Origin: DASVSE01 sp036399715 | Lineage (GTDB): Bacteria > Bacteroidota > Rhodothermia > Rhodothermales > Rubricoccaceae | Length of the DNA stretch: 15,263 nt | Assembly (NCBI GenBank): GCA_036399715.1 | Contig: DASWMO010000231.1 | Span: 1 to 15,263, forward strand | Direction of reading: 5' to 3' | Notes under the pieces: generated by a model | What the model was told of the DNA's origin: nothing | Seen by the model: only the letters and a program-made list of their open reading frames with translations | Databases searched by the model: none | Translations under genes and position numbers: made by a program | Shown: positions 1 through 5,824 of the stretch, piece after piece | Layout of the letters: each line of letters starts with the position of its first letter | Numbering within the stretch: the stretch's first letter is position 1

Positions 1-268
1 AGTTCGGGCGCCACAGCAGGGACAGCGTCAGCCCGGCGAGCGGCACCGCCAGCAGCGCCACGCTCCGCCCGGCGACACGCGCGGCGCCCTCGCCCCGCCT
101 AAACGCCCCGACGCCGGCCAAGGCCGACACGAAAAAGGCGACCGCCGCGACGACCGCCGACGACTCGGCATGGAGCACACCGAACACGGGGACCGGCCAC
201 AGGAGGGCGACGGCGACCGCGTACGCGAGCGCCGGCGCGAGCCACGGGCGAGACGGCGGAGCAAACAC
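1..268 (-). CDS. Partial multi-spanning membrane protein, N-terminal part
   Basis: The minus-strand frame starting at GTG 268 stays open to the left edge and gives 89 residues starting VFAPPSRPWLAP. Three hydrophobic stretches are visible, at about residues 9-28, 33-52 and 66-86, separated by short polar or Arg-rich turns (RRGEGAAR), which is the pattern of a polytopic inner-membrane protein. The other minus-strand frame in this stretch is Arg/Ser-rich and is the shadow. The start is uncertain: no ATG or clear promoter precedes it, and the frame is also open upstream through the hairpin at 286-320. It lies downstream of the histone H1-like gene but is separated from it by two hairpins, so it is probably a separate unit. 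The C-terminal part is outside the window and I do not recognise the family. Confidence 0.55.
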   Translation of the reverse strand, partial: MFAPPSRPWLAPALAYAVAVALLWPVPVFGVLHAESSAVVAAVAFFVSALAGVGAFRRGEGAARVAGRSVALLAVPLAGLTLSLLWRPN

Positions 269-285
269 GGGCGGGGGTAGACGCC

Positions 286-320
286 GAGAGGCCGCGCCGG
301 CAGATGCGGCGCGGCCTCTC
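286..320 (-). terminator. Strong hairpin after the histone gene
   Basis: A perfect 13-bp stem pairs 286-298 (GAGAGGCCGCGCC) with 308-320 around a 9-nt loop. It lies 38 bp downstream of the stop of the histone H1-like gene and 18 bp upstream of the putative GTG start of the next gene. There is no long T-tract on either side, so termination efficiency is an inference. Confidence 0.5.
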
Positions 321-331
321 TTAACGAGCAA

Positions 332-348
332 CCCGGCGCGGGGCCGGG
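332..348 (-). terminator. GC-rich hairpin directly after the histone stop
   Basis: A 6-bp stem CCCGGC/GCCGGG with a 5-nt loop begins about 10 nt after the histone stop codon. On the minus strand it is followed by TTGCTCGTTAAG, a weak T-containing tail. Together with the larger hairpin at 286-320 it forms a tandem 3' end for the histone transcript. Confidence 0.4.
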
Positions 349-358
349 CTGGACACAC

Positions 359-541
359 TCAGGCGGGCGTGTTCTTGGAGTCCTGAACGTCGGCGCGGAT
401 ATCCTGGGCCATCTTCTTGAGGTCCTGCATGCTCTTGCGGATGCGGGTGCCAGCAGCCTTGTTGCCCTTGTCGTAGAACTTGGAGAAGTCGTCCTCCATA
501 CCAGCGACGAGGTCCTTGAGCGAGTTGAAGTGGTTGGCCAT
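359..541 (-). CDS. Histone H1-like (Hc1-type) nucleoid protein
   Basis: This 60-residue, highly charged helical protein starts MANHFNSLKDLVAGMEDDF and continues with KFYDKGNKAAGTRIRKSMQDLK. That matches the short Hc1-like histone H1 family of Bacteroidota and Rhodothermota (known family length about 57-60), thought to bind DNA and help organise the nucleoid. The core KGNKAAGTRIRK carries the basic residues. A longer version starting at ATG 619 is possible, but that ATG sits inside the proposed -7 element TATGTTGA, and the extra 26 residues do not resemble the family, so 541 is preferred. No Shine-Dalgarno sequence is seen. The gene is monocistronic, with its own promoter (613-644), an A-tract palindrome upstream (670-681) and two hairpins after the stop. 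High expression would be expected for a nucleoid protein, but that is inference. Confidence 0.9.
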   Translation of the reverse strand: MANHFNSLKDLVAGMEDDFSKFYDKGNKAAGTRIRKSMQDLKKMAQDIRADVQDSKNTPA

Positions 542-612
542 CTGGGTGGGTTGAGGTGAGGATCGGAAGCGCGCCGACAGGCCGAAGTGCCCGTGCAGCG
601 CGCAATCGCCGG

Positions 613-644
613 TCAACATACACCGCGCGTTTTTCGATAGTCAA
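613..644 (-). promoter_or_regulatory. Promoter of the histone H1-like gene (TTG-N21-TATGTTGA)
   Basis: On the minus strand TTG (642-644) is followed after 21 nt by TATGTTGA (613-620). This resembles the Bacteroidota primary promoter TTG-N17-23-TAnnTTTG. It leaves a leader of about 65 nt before ATG 541 and overlaps the alternative ATG at 619. Confidence 0.5.
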
Positions 645-669
645 GGCGATGCCGGCCGCGGACCCTCCA

Positions 670-681
670 AAAAGCGCTTTT
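670..681. promoter_or_regulatory. 12-bp A/T-arm palindrome upstream of the histone promoter
   Basis: AAAAGCGCTTTT is a perfect palindrome lying about 25 bp upstream of the -33 TTG of the histone gene and 39 bp after the stop of the kinase-fold gene. It stands out in this very GC-rich sequence. It could be an operator, an UP-like A-tract, or part of a weak terminator for the gene ending at 721 (TTTTTGG follows on the minus strand). Confidence 0.3.
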
Positions 682-720
682 CTGGGCGTTCGGGCTGCCA
701 TGCACGGTCCGGTTGGCCGA

Positions 721-1434
721 TTAGGCGACGAGGCGCATGCCAGCCACCGCCCCGGGCACGCGAAGCTGTGCCACAGCGGCGAGGCGGACCGGCACCCGAG
801 ACGTGCCTGACAGGTGTCCGATGAGTCGCTCCGCGAGTCCCCGGTCCGGCACCATCGCCGTAGCCTCACGGAGCGAGAGCGCCCCGTCGGAGGCGACGAT
901 CCGGCCCGTCGCGAGCAGCACCACGGCCTCGGCCCCGAGTGCCTCTGCAAGGACGGCCGCCGCCTCGGATGCGTCGACCTCGGCGAGGGCCTCCCCTCTC
1001 CCCGGTTCCGCCGCGACGAGCGCGGCGACGAGCGCGACGCCTCCCTGCGTAGCGAGCGTCGCGAGCCATCCCGTGCGCCCGGCTCGGAGCGCACCGTCGG
1101 GGCCGCGCGCGACGAGGCCGCGGTCCGACGCCATCACGCGGACGGCCGGGACGCCGGCCTCGTTCATCTCGTGCACGAGGCGTCGGTTGAGGTCGCGCGT
1201 GGCGCGCTCGACCTCCGCCGCTTCGTCCGCAGAGGCGACCGCCCAGACGCCCCCGTGTGCTACCGGGGCAGCGCCGCGCGCTTCGAGCGCTCGCTCGCCC
1301 GCCTCGCCGCTGCCGTGGACCAACACGAGACCCTCGGACTGCGACCCGGCACCGCGCGCGGCTACGTCGCGGGCGAGTTGCGAGACGAAGAGCGGGTCGC
1401 CAAGGTGGTACGGGTCGAGCAGGACGACGGTCAT
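721..1434 (-). CDS. Degenerate amino-acid-kinase-fold protein (acetylglutamate kinase-like)
   Basis: The 237-residue product starts MTVVLLDPYHLGDPLFVSQL. Its order of elements follows the amino acid kinase superfamily: VLVHGSGEAGERALEARG (about 36-53) resembles the VHGGG loop; RATRDLNRRLVHEMNEAGVPAVRVMASDRG resembles the ArgB substrate region; EAAAVLAEALGAEAVVLLATGR resembles the segment preceding the nucleotide-binding loop. Two hallmarks look altered: the N-terminal K-GG phosphate-binding motif is replaced by LLDPYHL, and the NINAD-like motif is replaced by EVDAS. It is also shorter than typical NAGKs (about 260-300 residues). It may be a diverged kinase or a non-catalytic relative, so I give no gene symbol. 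Start ATG 1434 is the first that gives a family-like N-terminus; a weak TTG-N19-GCTGTTGG lies upstream (1458-1487). It is divergent from dxs, but a link to isoprenoids is not shown. Confidence 0.6.
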   Translation of the reverse strand: MTVVLLDPYHLGDPLFVSQLARDVAARGAGSQSEGLVLVHGSGEAGERALEARGAAPVAHGGVWAVASADEAAEVERATRDLNRRLVHEMNEAGVPAVRVMASDRGLVARGPDGALRAGRTGWLATLATQGGVALVAALVAAEPGRGEALAEVDASEAAAVLAEALGAEAVVLLATGRIVASDGALSLREATAMVPDRGLAERLIGHLSGTSRVPVRLAAVAQLRVPGAVAGMRLVA

Positions 1435-1457
1435 CGGCGGGTGGCGGGTGGACAGGT

Positions 1458-1487
1458 CCAACAGCAGCGAGGCCGCGGGGTGCCCAA
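1458..1487 (-). promoter_or_regulatory. Weak possible promoter of the kinase-fold gene
   Basis: TTG (1485-1487) is followed after 19 nt by GCTGTTGG (1458-1465), which matches only the second half of the TAnnTTTG-like box. It lies 23 nt before ATG 1434. The 141-bp divergent space 1435-1575 holds this and the dxs box, and nothing else I can name. Confidence 0.2.
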
Positions 1488-1547
1488 CCGGCCCCGCACT
1501 CTTCCCGAATCCGGCGAGAACCCCGTCCGTACAGCGCACGTCCCGCC

Positions 1548-1555
1548 TATTTTCA
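1548..1555 (+). promoter_or_regulatory. -7-like box of dxs
   Basis: TATTTTCA ends exactly 20 nt before the dxs ATG at 1576, the same spacing seen for several other genes in the window. No TTG is visible 17-23 nt upstream. Promoter identity rests on the recurring motif and spacing. Confidence 0.4.
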
Positions 1556-1575
1556 AGCAGGACTGCCAAGCCACT

Positions 1576-3543
1576 ATGCCTTCGGACTCCCCCGTGTTGC
1601 CCAGCGGCGACCTTCGGTTCGTCCCCGGACCCCTTCTCGCCACGATCGAGAGCCCTGCGGACGTTCGCGCGCTCGACGTCGAGCGCCTGCCGCAGCTCTG
1701 CGACGAACTTCGCGCCTTCATCGTCGACGTCGTGTCGGTCCACGGCGGACACTTCGGGGCGAGCCTCGGCGTCGTCGAGCTCACTGTTGCGTTGCATTGG
1801 GCGTACGAGACGCCGCACGACCAGCTGGTGTGGGATGTCGGGCACCAGGCGTACGGGCACAAGATCCTGACCGGCCGCCGCGACCCGTTCCCGACCCAGC
1901 GCGTGTACGGCGGCCTCTCGGGCTTCCCGCGGCGCTCGGAGTCCGAGTACGACACGTTCGGCGTCGGCCACGCGAGCACGAGCATCTCGGCCGCGCTCGG
2001 CATGGCCGTCGCGCGCGACATCCAGAAGACCGACACGCGCGTCGTGGCCGTCATCGGCGACGGGTCGATGTCGGGCGGGCTCGCCTTCGAGGGCCTCAAC
2101 AATGCCGGCGTGGCCGGCACGGACCTGCTCGTGGTCCTCAACGACAACCGGATCTCGATCGACCCCTCGGCGGGCGCACTCCACGAGTACCTCGCCAAGC
2201 TCAGCGCCTCGGGCGGCTGGAACGCGGCCAAGCGCGAGGTGTGGGACGCGCTCGACAAGCTCAAGGGCCTCGGCGGCGGGACGCTCCAGCGCCTCGCGAG
2301 CCGCCTCGAAGACGGCGTCAAGGCGGTCCTGACGCCGGGCATGCTCTTCGAGGCCCTCGGCTTCCGCTACGTCGGGCCCATCGACGGGCACGACGTCGTC
2401 TCGCTCGCGCGGCGCCTCCGCGACCTCCGCGGGCTGCCCGGGCCCCTCCTGCTGCACACGATGACGGTCAAGGGCAAGGGCTTCGGGCCCGCCGAGGAGG
2501 ACCAGGTGAAGTGGCACGCGCAGTCCAGCCCGTTCGACAAGCTGACGGGAAAGAGCCTCGCCGTCGCGACTCCGCGGGGCACGCGCGCGCCCAAGTGGCA
2601 GGACGTCTTCGGCGACGCGCTCGTCGAGCTCGCGCGGCAGGACGCCCGCGTCACGGCCGTCACGGCGGCGATGCCATCCGGGACGAGCGTCGGCACGATG
2701 ATGGCCGTGATGCCCGAGCGGTCGTTCGACGTCGGCATCGCCGAGATGCACGCCGTCGTGTTCGCGGCGGGCCTCGCGACGCAGGGCCTGCGGCCGTTCT
2801 GCGCGATCTACTCGACGTTCCTGCAGCGCGCCTACGACGGCGTCGTCCATGACGTGGCGCTCCAGAATCTTCCGGTCGTGTTCTGCATGGACCGCGCCGG
2901 GCTCGCCGGCTCGGATGGCCCGACGCACCACGGCGCGCTCGACATCCCGTACATGCGAGCGGTTCAGGGCATGGTCGTCGCGGCGCCGCTCGACGAGCAA
3001 GACCTCCGCGACCTCCTGTTCACGGCCCTCCAGCACGACGGCCCGTTCGCGATCCGCTACCCGCGCGGCGAGGCGACCGGGATGCCGCTGCGGCCGGGCT
3101 TCGAGGCGCTTCCCATCGGCAAAGGCCGCCTCGTGGCTGACGGCACCGACGTCGCGATCATCACCTACGGCGCCATCGGGAGCTACGTCTCCGAGGTCCG
3201 CACCCGCCTCGCCGCGCGCGGCATCTCGGCCGCACACGTCGATCTCCGCTTCTGCAAGCCGCTCGACGAGGCCCTCCTCACGGACGTGTTCAACCGATTC
3301 GATGCCGTCGTGACGGTCGAGGACGGCGTCCGCGACGGCGGAGCCGGCTCGGCCGTGCTGGAGTGGGCGTCCGACGCGGGCGTCCTCGCCGGGACGCGGG
3401 TCGTGCGGCTCGGCCTGCCGGACACCTTCGTCGAACACGGGTCACCGGAGCAGCTTCACGACGAGGTCGGCCTCGGCCCGGAAGGGATCGAGCAGGCTGT
3501 CCTCCACCTCATCGGCACCACGGCAACGGCGGCCGCGGCCTGA
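1576..3543 (+). CDS. dxs: 1-deoxy-D-xylulose-5-phosphate synthase
   Basis: DXS condenses pyruvate and glyceraldehyde 3-phosphate to DXP with thiamine diphosphate (TPP), the first step of the MEP isoprenoid pathway. The protein has 655 residues (family about 620-640). The N-terminal domain shows the active-site His in GGHFGASLG (H59), DVGHQAYGHKILTGRR (about 87-102), GHASTSIS (131-138) and the TPP/Mg motif GDGSMSGG (161-168) followed by NDNRISI. FRYVGPIDGHD and the pyrimidine domain FDVGIAEMHAVVFAAG carry the catalytic Glu (E390). DRAGLAGSDGPTHHG and a C-terminal transketolase domain complete it. One oddity is that the residue after E390 is Met where the family usually has Gln (AEQHAV). The open frame continues upstream to 814 but is only the shadow of the opposite gene; ATG 1576 fits the N-terminus and the -7-like box at 1548-1555. 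Confidence 0.96.
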   Translation: MPSDSPVLPSGDLRFVPGPLLATIESPADVRALDVERLPQLCDELRAFIVDVVSVHGGHFGASLGVVELTVALHWAYETPHDQLVWDVGHQAYGHKILTGRRDPFPTQRVYGGLSGFPRRSESEYDTFGVGHASTSISAALGMAVARDIQKTDTRVVAVIGDGSMSGGLAFEGLNNAGVAGTDLLVVLNDNRISIDPSAGALHEYLAKLSASGGWNAAKREVWDALDKLKGLGGGTLQRLASRLEDGVKAVLTPGMLFEALGFRYVGPIDGHDVVSLARRLRDLRGLPGPLLLHTMTVKGKGFGPAEEDQVKWHAQSSPFDKLTGKSLAVATPRGTRAPKWQDVFGDALVELARQDARVTAVTAAMPSGTSVGTMMAVMPERSFDVGIAEMHAVVFAAGLATQGLRPFCAIYSTFLQRAYDGVVHDVALQNLPVVFCMDRAGLAGSDGPTHHGALDIPYMRAVQGMVVAAPLDEQDLRDLLFTALQHDGPFAIRYPRGEATGMPLRPGFEALPIGKGRLVADGTDVAIITYGAIGSYVSEVRTRLAARGISAAHVDLRFCKPLDEALLTDVFNRFDAVVTVEDGVRDGGAGSAVLEWASDAGVLAGTRVVRLGLPDTFVEHGSPEQLHDEVGLGPEGIEQAVLHLIGTTATAAAA

Positions 3544-3633
3544 ACGGCCTCGCGCGCCTCCGGCCCGCCTGTGCGGAGCCGTACTCGAGTCGCGGCAAAC
3601 CGTCTCGCTGAAGACCCTCTGCCGCGGATCCGT

Positions 3634-3641
3634 TATCCCGG
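3634..3641 (+). promoter_or_regulatory. Weak -7-like box upstream of 3661
   Basis: TATCCCGG lies 19 nt before ATG 3661. Only the TA and the last G fit TAnnTTTG, so this is proposed from spacing. The rest of the 117-bp gap after dxs shows a weak CTCCG/CGGAG inverted repeat but no clear terminator. Confidence 0.22.
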
Positions 3642-3660
3642 ACGGTACCCCATTCTTCTC

Positions 3661-4179
3661 ATGGATCACGCCCTTCCTCCGACGTTCGATGGGCTCGGGC
3701 CGGGCACCCGCCTCTGGCTCCTCGCCACCGATGGAGACCCGTCTCCCCTGTTGCCCGATGTGCGCGCCTTCTGCCACACGTGGACGAGCCACGGCCGGCG
3801 CGTCCACGCCACGGCCGACGTGCTCGCCGGGCGCGTCCTCGCCGTCGCCGCTGTGATTTCAGAGGCCGAGATGAACGGGGGCGTCTCCGGGTGCGGCATC
3901 GACGCGATGCAGCACGCCGTCGAGGAAGCCGCAGCGCGGCACGGGCTCGGCCTGACCTCGCCTCTTTCGGTGACGTACCGCGATGCGGCGGGGGCATGGC
4001 AGAGCGTCCCGCGGTCCGCCTTCCGGGCCCTTCTTGCGCGCGGTGCGGCCGGGCCGGAGACACCCGTGCTGGACCTCACGCCCACCACGCTCGGTGCACT
4101 CGACGCCGGCGTCGAGCGGCTGGCCGGCGAGACGTGGCATGCAGCCGCGTTCAACCTCGACGCACCGCACACCGCCTGA
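3661..4179 (+). CDS. Conserved protein of unknown function (Bacteroidota 'ABC transporter ATPase'-labelled family)
   Basis: This 172-residue soluble protein has no signal peptide or membrane segment. The features RLWLLAT, F..TW.SHGRRVHA (about 37-50), LAVAAVISEAE and GVSGCGIDAM (74-83) recall a small Bacteroidota family with a W..HG segment and an SGCSID motif. That family is often labelled ABC transporter ATPase although it has no Walker motifs, and none are seen here either. The recognition is from memory of the motif, so the function is left open. The C-terminal 80 residues (SVTYRDAAGAWQSVP and onward) go beyond what I recall of that family. The start at ATG 3661 is chosen over 3571 because the extra N-terminus is Arg-rich and non-family-like. 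It lies 117 bp after dxs and 92 bp before the L,D-transpeptidase gene, all in the same direction. Confidence 0.65.
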   Translation: MDHALPPTFDGLGPGTRLWLLATDGDPSPLLPDVRAFCHTWTSHGRRVHATADVLAGRVLAVAAVISEAEMNGGVSGCGIDAMQHAVEEAAARHGLGLTSPLSVTYRDAAGAWQSVPRSAFRALLARGAAGPETPVLDLTPTTLGALDAGVERLAGETWHAAAFNLDAPHTA

Positions 4180-4243
4180 CGCGACGCTGGGCCGGCACGC
4201 GGTGAAGGCCCATCGCACACGGAGCCCCCGGCGGGCTGCGTTG

Positions 4244-4251
4244 TATACTCC
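4244..4251 (+). promoter_or_regulatory. -10/-7-like box of the L,D-transpeptidase gene
   Basis: TATACTCC ends exactly 20 nt before ATG 4272. TATACT also looks like a sigma70 -10 hexamer, but no -35 is visible at 16-18 bp. A small AGCCC/GGGCT hairpin at 4223-4237 just upstream may terminate the preceding gene. Confidence 0.4.
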
Positions 4252-4271
4252 AGAAAACGCCCTTTCGCGCT

Positions 4272-5297
4272 ATGCGACTCCCGCTCGTCCTCGCCGCCTT
4301 CGCCCTCTCCGCACTCTCAGTGCAGGCCCAGTCGTCAGCTGCCCTCGCGGCCGACGCAGCGATCTCGGCCGACTTTGCGGCCGACGACGGCGCGTCGTAC
4401 TTCAGCCAGTCGTGGCTGACGGACACGATGGAGCGGCGTACCGCGGCGTCGATCCGCGACGTCCCGCGCGTGTTCTACCAGTACTACGTCGTCCCCGACA
4501 ACACGACCCACAACTCGGCGCTGTCGCGGAACCGGATGTACCAGGACTTCGCGAGCGTCGGTGGCAAGGACGTCGTGAAGCCGCTGCTGTGGATCCTCAA
4601 CCGTCGCGACATCGACGAGGTCGACCCCGGCGACACGCTCATCGTCCCGACGGCCTTCTCGCTGGATTTCCGCGCCTACTCGCCGTTCCCGCGCTACTAC
4701 CCGGGCGCGGCCTCGCTCCCCAAGATTGTCATCCTGGAAAAGAGCATCCAGGCGTGGGCCGCGTACGACCACGGCGAGCTCGCCCGCTGGGGCATCATCT
4801 CGACCGGCGCCGAAAGCAACCGCACGCCCTCGGGGCGCTTCAACGTCAACTGGAAGCAGCAGGAGCGCGTCTCGACCCTAAGCCCGGGCTTCGGCTCGAC
4901 GGCGCCAGACGCCGAGCTGTGGACGATGTACTGGGTGATGAACCTCCACGAGACGCGCGGCATCCACATGCATCAGTACGCCCTCCCCACGTCGGGCCCG
5001 GCGAGCCACGGGTGCATTCGCCTGCTCGACCCCGACGCGCAGTGGCTCTACGGGTGGACGGACACGTGGACGGTCGAGAACCAGCGTGACCCGATCTCGT
5101 CGGTCGGCGCGCGCATTACGGGCCAGGGCACGCCGGTCCTCATCATCGGGCACGACATCTCGGAGCCGCCGCAGCCGTTCGCGATGCGCGACCAGTACCC
5201 GGTGCTCAACATGGTGTCGCTCCCGCCGGATCCGATGGCGCTCCCGGCGGGCTCGCCGCAGCAGACTCAGTTCGACCGCGCCCGCCGCGGGGGCTGA
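4272..5297 (+). CDS. Secreted L,D-transpeptidase (YkuD domain)
   Basis: The 341-residue protein begins with a signal peptide, MRLPLVLAAFALSALSVQAQ (cleavage probably near VQA), so it acts in the periplasm on peptidoglycan. L,D-transpeptidases form 3-3 cross-links or attach proteins to the wall through a catalytic Cys. Residues about 98-126 (VVKPLLWILNRRDIDEVDPGDTLIVP, shown here only as the LysM-like pattern N..I..V.PGDTLIVP) suggest a LysM-like wall-binding segment. The YkuD core runs from about 150 (KIVILEKSIQAW) to 255, with RTPSGRF, HETRGIHMHQ (His 226, 232, 234) and the signature SHGCIRL containing C248. The last 60 residues are Pro-rich. Its final 28 bp including the stop are imperfectly duplicated just downstream (5320-5347). 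It is convergent with the GNAT gene. Confidence 0.9.
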   Translation: MRLPLVLAAFALSALSVQAQSSAALAADAAISADFAADDGASYFSQSWLTDTMERRTAASIRDVPRVFYQYYVVPDNTTHNSALSRNRMYQDFASVGGKDVVKPLLWILNRRDIDEVDPGDTLIVPTAFSLDFRAYSPFPRYYPGAASLPKIVILEKSIQAWAAYDHGELARWGIISTGAESNRTPSGRFNVNWKQQERVSTLSPGFGSTAPDAELWTMYWVMNLHETRGIHMHQYALPTSGPASHGCIRLLDPDAQWLYGWTDTWTVENQRDPISSVGARITGQGTPVLIIGHDISEPPQPFAMRDQYPVLNMVSLPPDPMALPAGSPQQTQFDRARRGG

Positions 5298-5298
5298 C
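5271..5298 (+). repeat. Direct repeat copy A (3' end of the L,D-transpeptidase gene)
   Basis: This 28-bp stretch starts TTCGACCGCGCCCGCCG and includes the stop codon TGA. It matches copy B at 5320-5347 in 25 of 28 positions, with a period of 49 bp. Confidence 0.65.
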
Positions 5299-5319
5299 CC
5301 GTGGCAGTCGGATCGGGGA

Positions 5320-5347
5320 TTCGACCGCACCTGCCGCGGCGGCTGAC
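5320..5347 (+). repeat. Direct repeat copy B (intergenic)
   Basis: This is the second copy of the 28-bp repeat, lying in the 53-bp gap between the convergent L,D-transpeptidase and GNAT genes. In frame it would read FDRTCRGG-stop, against FDRARRGG-stop in copy A, so it looks like a duplicated gene end. A GCTGAC/GTCAGC inverted repeat at 5342-5360 may help end transcription. Confidence 0.6.
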
Positions 5348-5350
5348 GCC

Positions 5351-5824
5351 TCAGGTCAGCGCGAGCGTCACGACGACCGAGAAATCCCGGGCGCCGGCGC
5401 GTGCCCAGAAGCGTCGCCCCGCGGGGTTGGTCGCCAGCACGCCGGCGCGCACCTCGCTCGCACCCGTTGCGTGGCCCCACGCGCGCGCCTCGTCAAGTAG
5501 GAGTGTCCCGATGCCCCGCCCGCGCACGTCCGGCGCGACGTAGAGGTCGTCTACGTAGACCATCTCGGAGGGCGCAAACGTCGGGGCGGGGACGTAGAGG
5601 TGGGCCGTGAGCAGGCCGACGGCCGCGCCGCCGGCCTCGGCAAGCCAGATGCGATCCGTCGCCGAGCGCGCCCAGTCTCCGAAGTCGGTCGACCAGCGTG
5701 CCGCAGCGTCCGCGGCGAGGCGGTAGCGGGCGTCGAGCGCCTCGTGCTCGCGGTGCAGGGACGTCCATAGCGCGACCGCCGAGGCGCGGTCTGCGACCGT
5801 TGCGCGGCGGACGGTCGCGTTCAT
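5351..5824 (-). CDS. GNAT-family N-acetyltransferase
   Basis: This 157-residue single-domain protein transfers an acetyl group from acetyl-CoA to an unknown amine. The start MNATVRRATVADRASAVALW is the typical GNAT beta1-alpha1. Motif A is clear: MVYVDDLYVAPDVRGRGIG (about 88-106) with the acetyl-CoA pyrophosphate loop RGRGIG (101-106), followed by LLLDEARAWG. The C-terminal part NPAGRRFWARAGARDFSVVV (133-152) is motif B. Start ATG 5824 overlaps the stop of asd as ATGA (5821-5824), so the two genes are translationally coupled and share the asd promoter. The substrate cannot be read from the sequence. Acetylation of a lysine-pathway intermediate is possible from context but unsupported. Confidence 0.88.
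   Translation of the reverse strand: MNATVRRATVADRASAVALWTSLHREHEALDARYRLAADAAARWSTDFGDWARSATDRIWLAEAGGAAVGLLTAHLYVPAPTFAPSEMVYVDDLYVAPDVRGRGIGTLLLDEARAWGHATGASEVRAGVLATNPAGRRFWARAGARDFSVVVTLALT

Noticed and set aside
542..619. Longer histone H1-like protein starting at ATG 619
   Set aside because: The ATG is inside the proposed -7 element and the added residues do not resemble the family.
814..1575. In-frame extension of dxs upstream to ATG 814
   Set aside because: The extension lies opposite the kinase-fold gene, is Arg-rich and does not match DXS. The N-terminus at 1576 fits the family and the -7-like box.
1257..2852. Long plus-strand frame of 531 codons inside dxs
   Set aside because: Its translation is nearly all Arg, Ala, Pro and Gly, the signature of a GC-rich out-of-frame shadow.
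721..3438. A 905-residue minus-strand open frame spanning the dxs region
   Set aside because: Only its last 237 residues (from ATG 1434) look like a protein. The upstream part is the antisense shadow of dxs, rich in Arg, Asp and Val with no domain pattern, produced by the high GC content.
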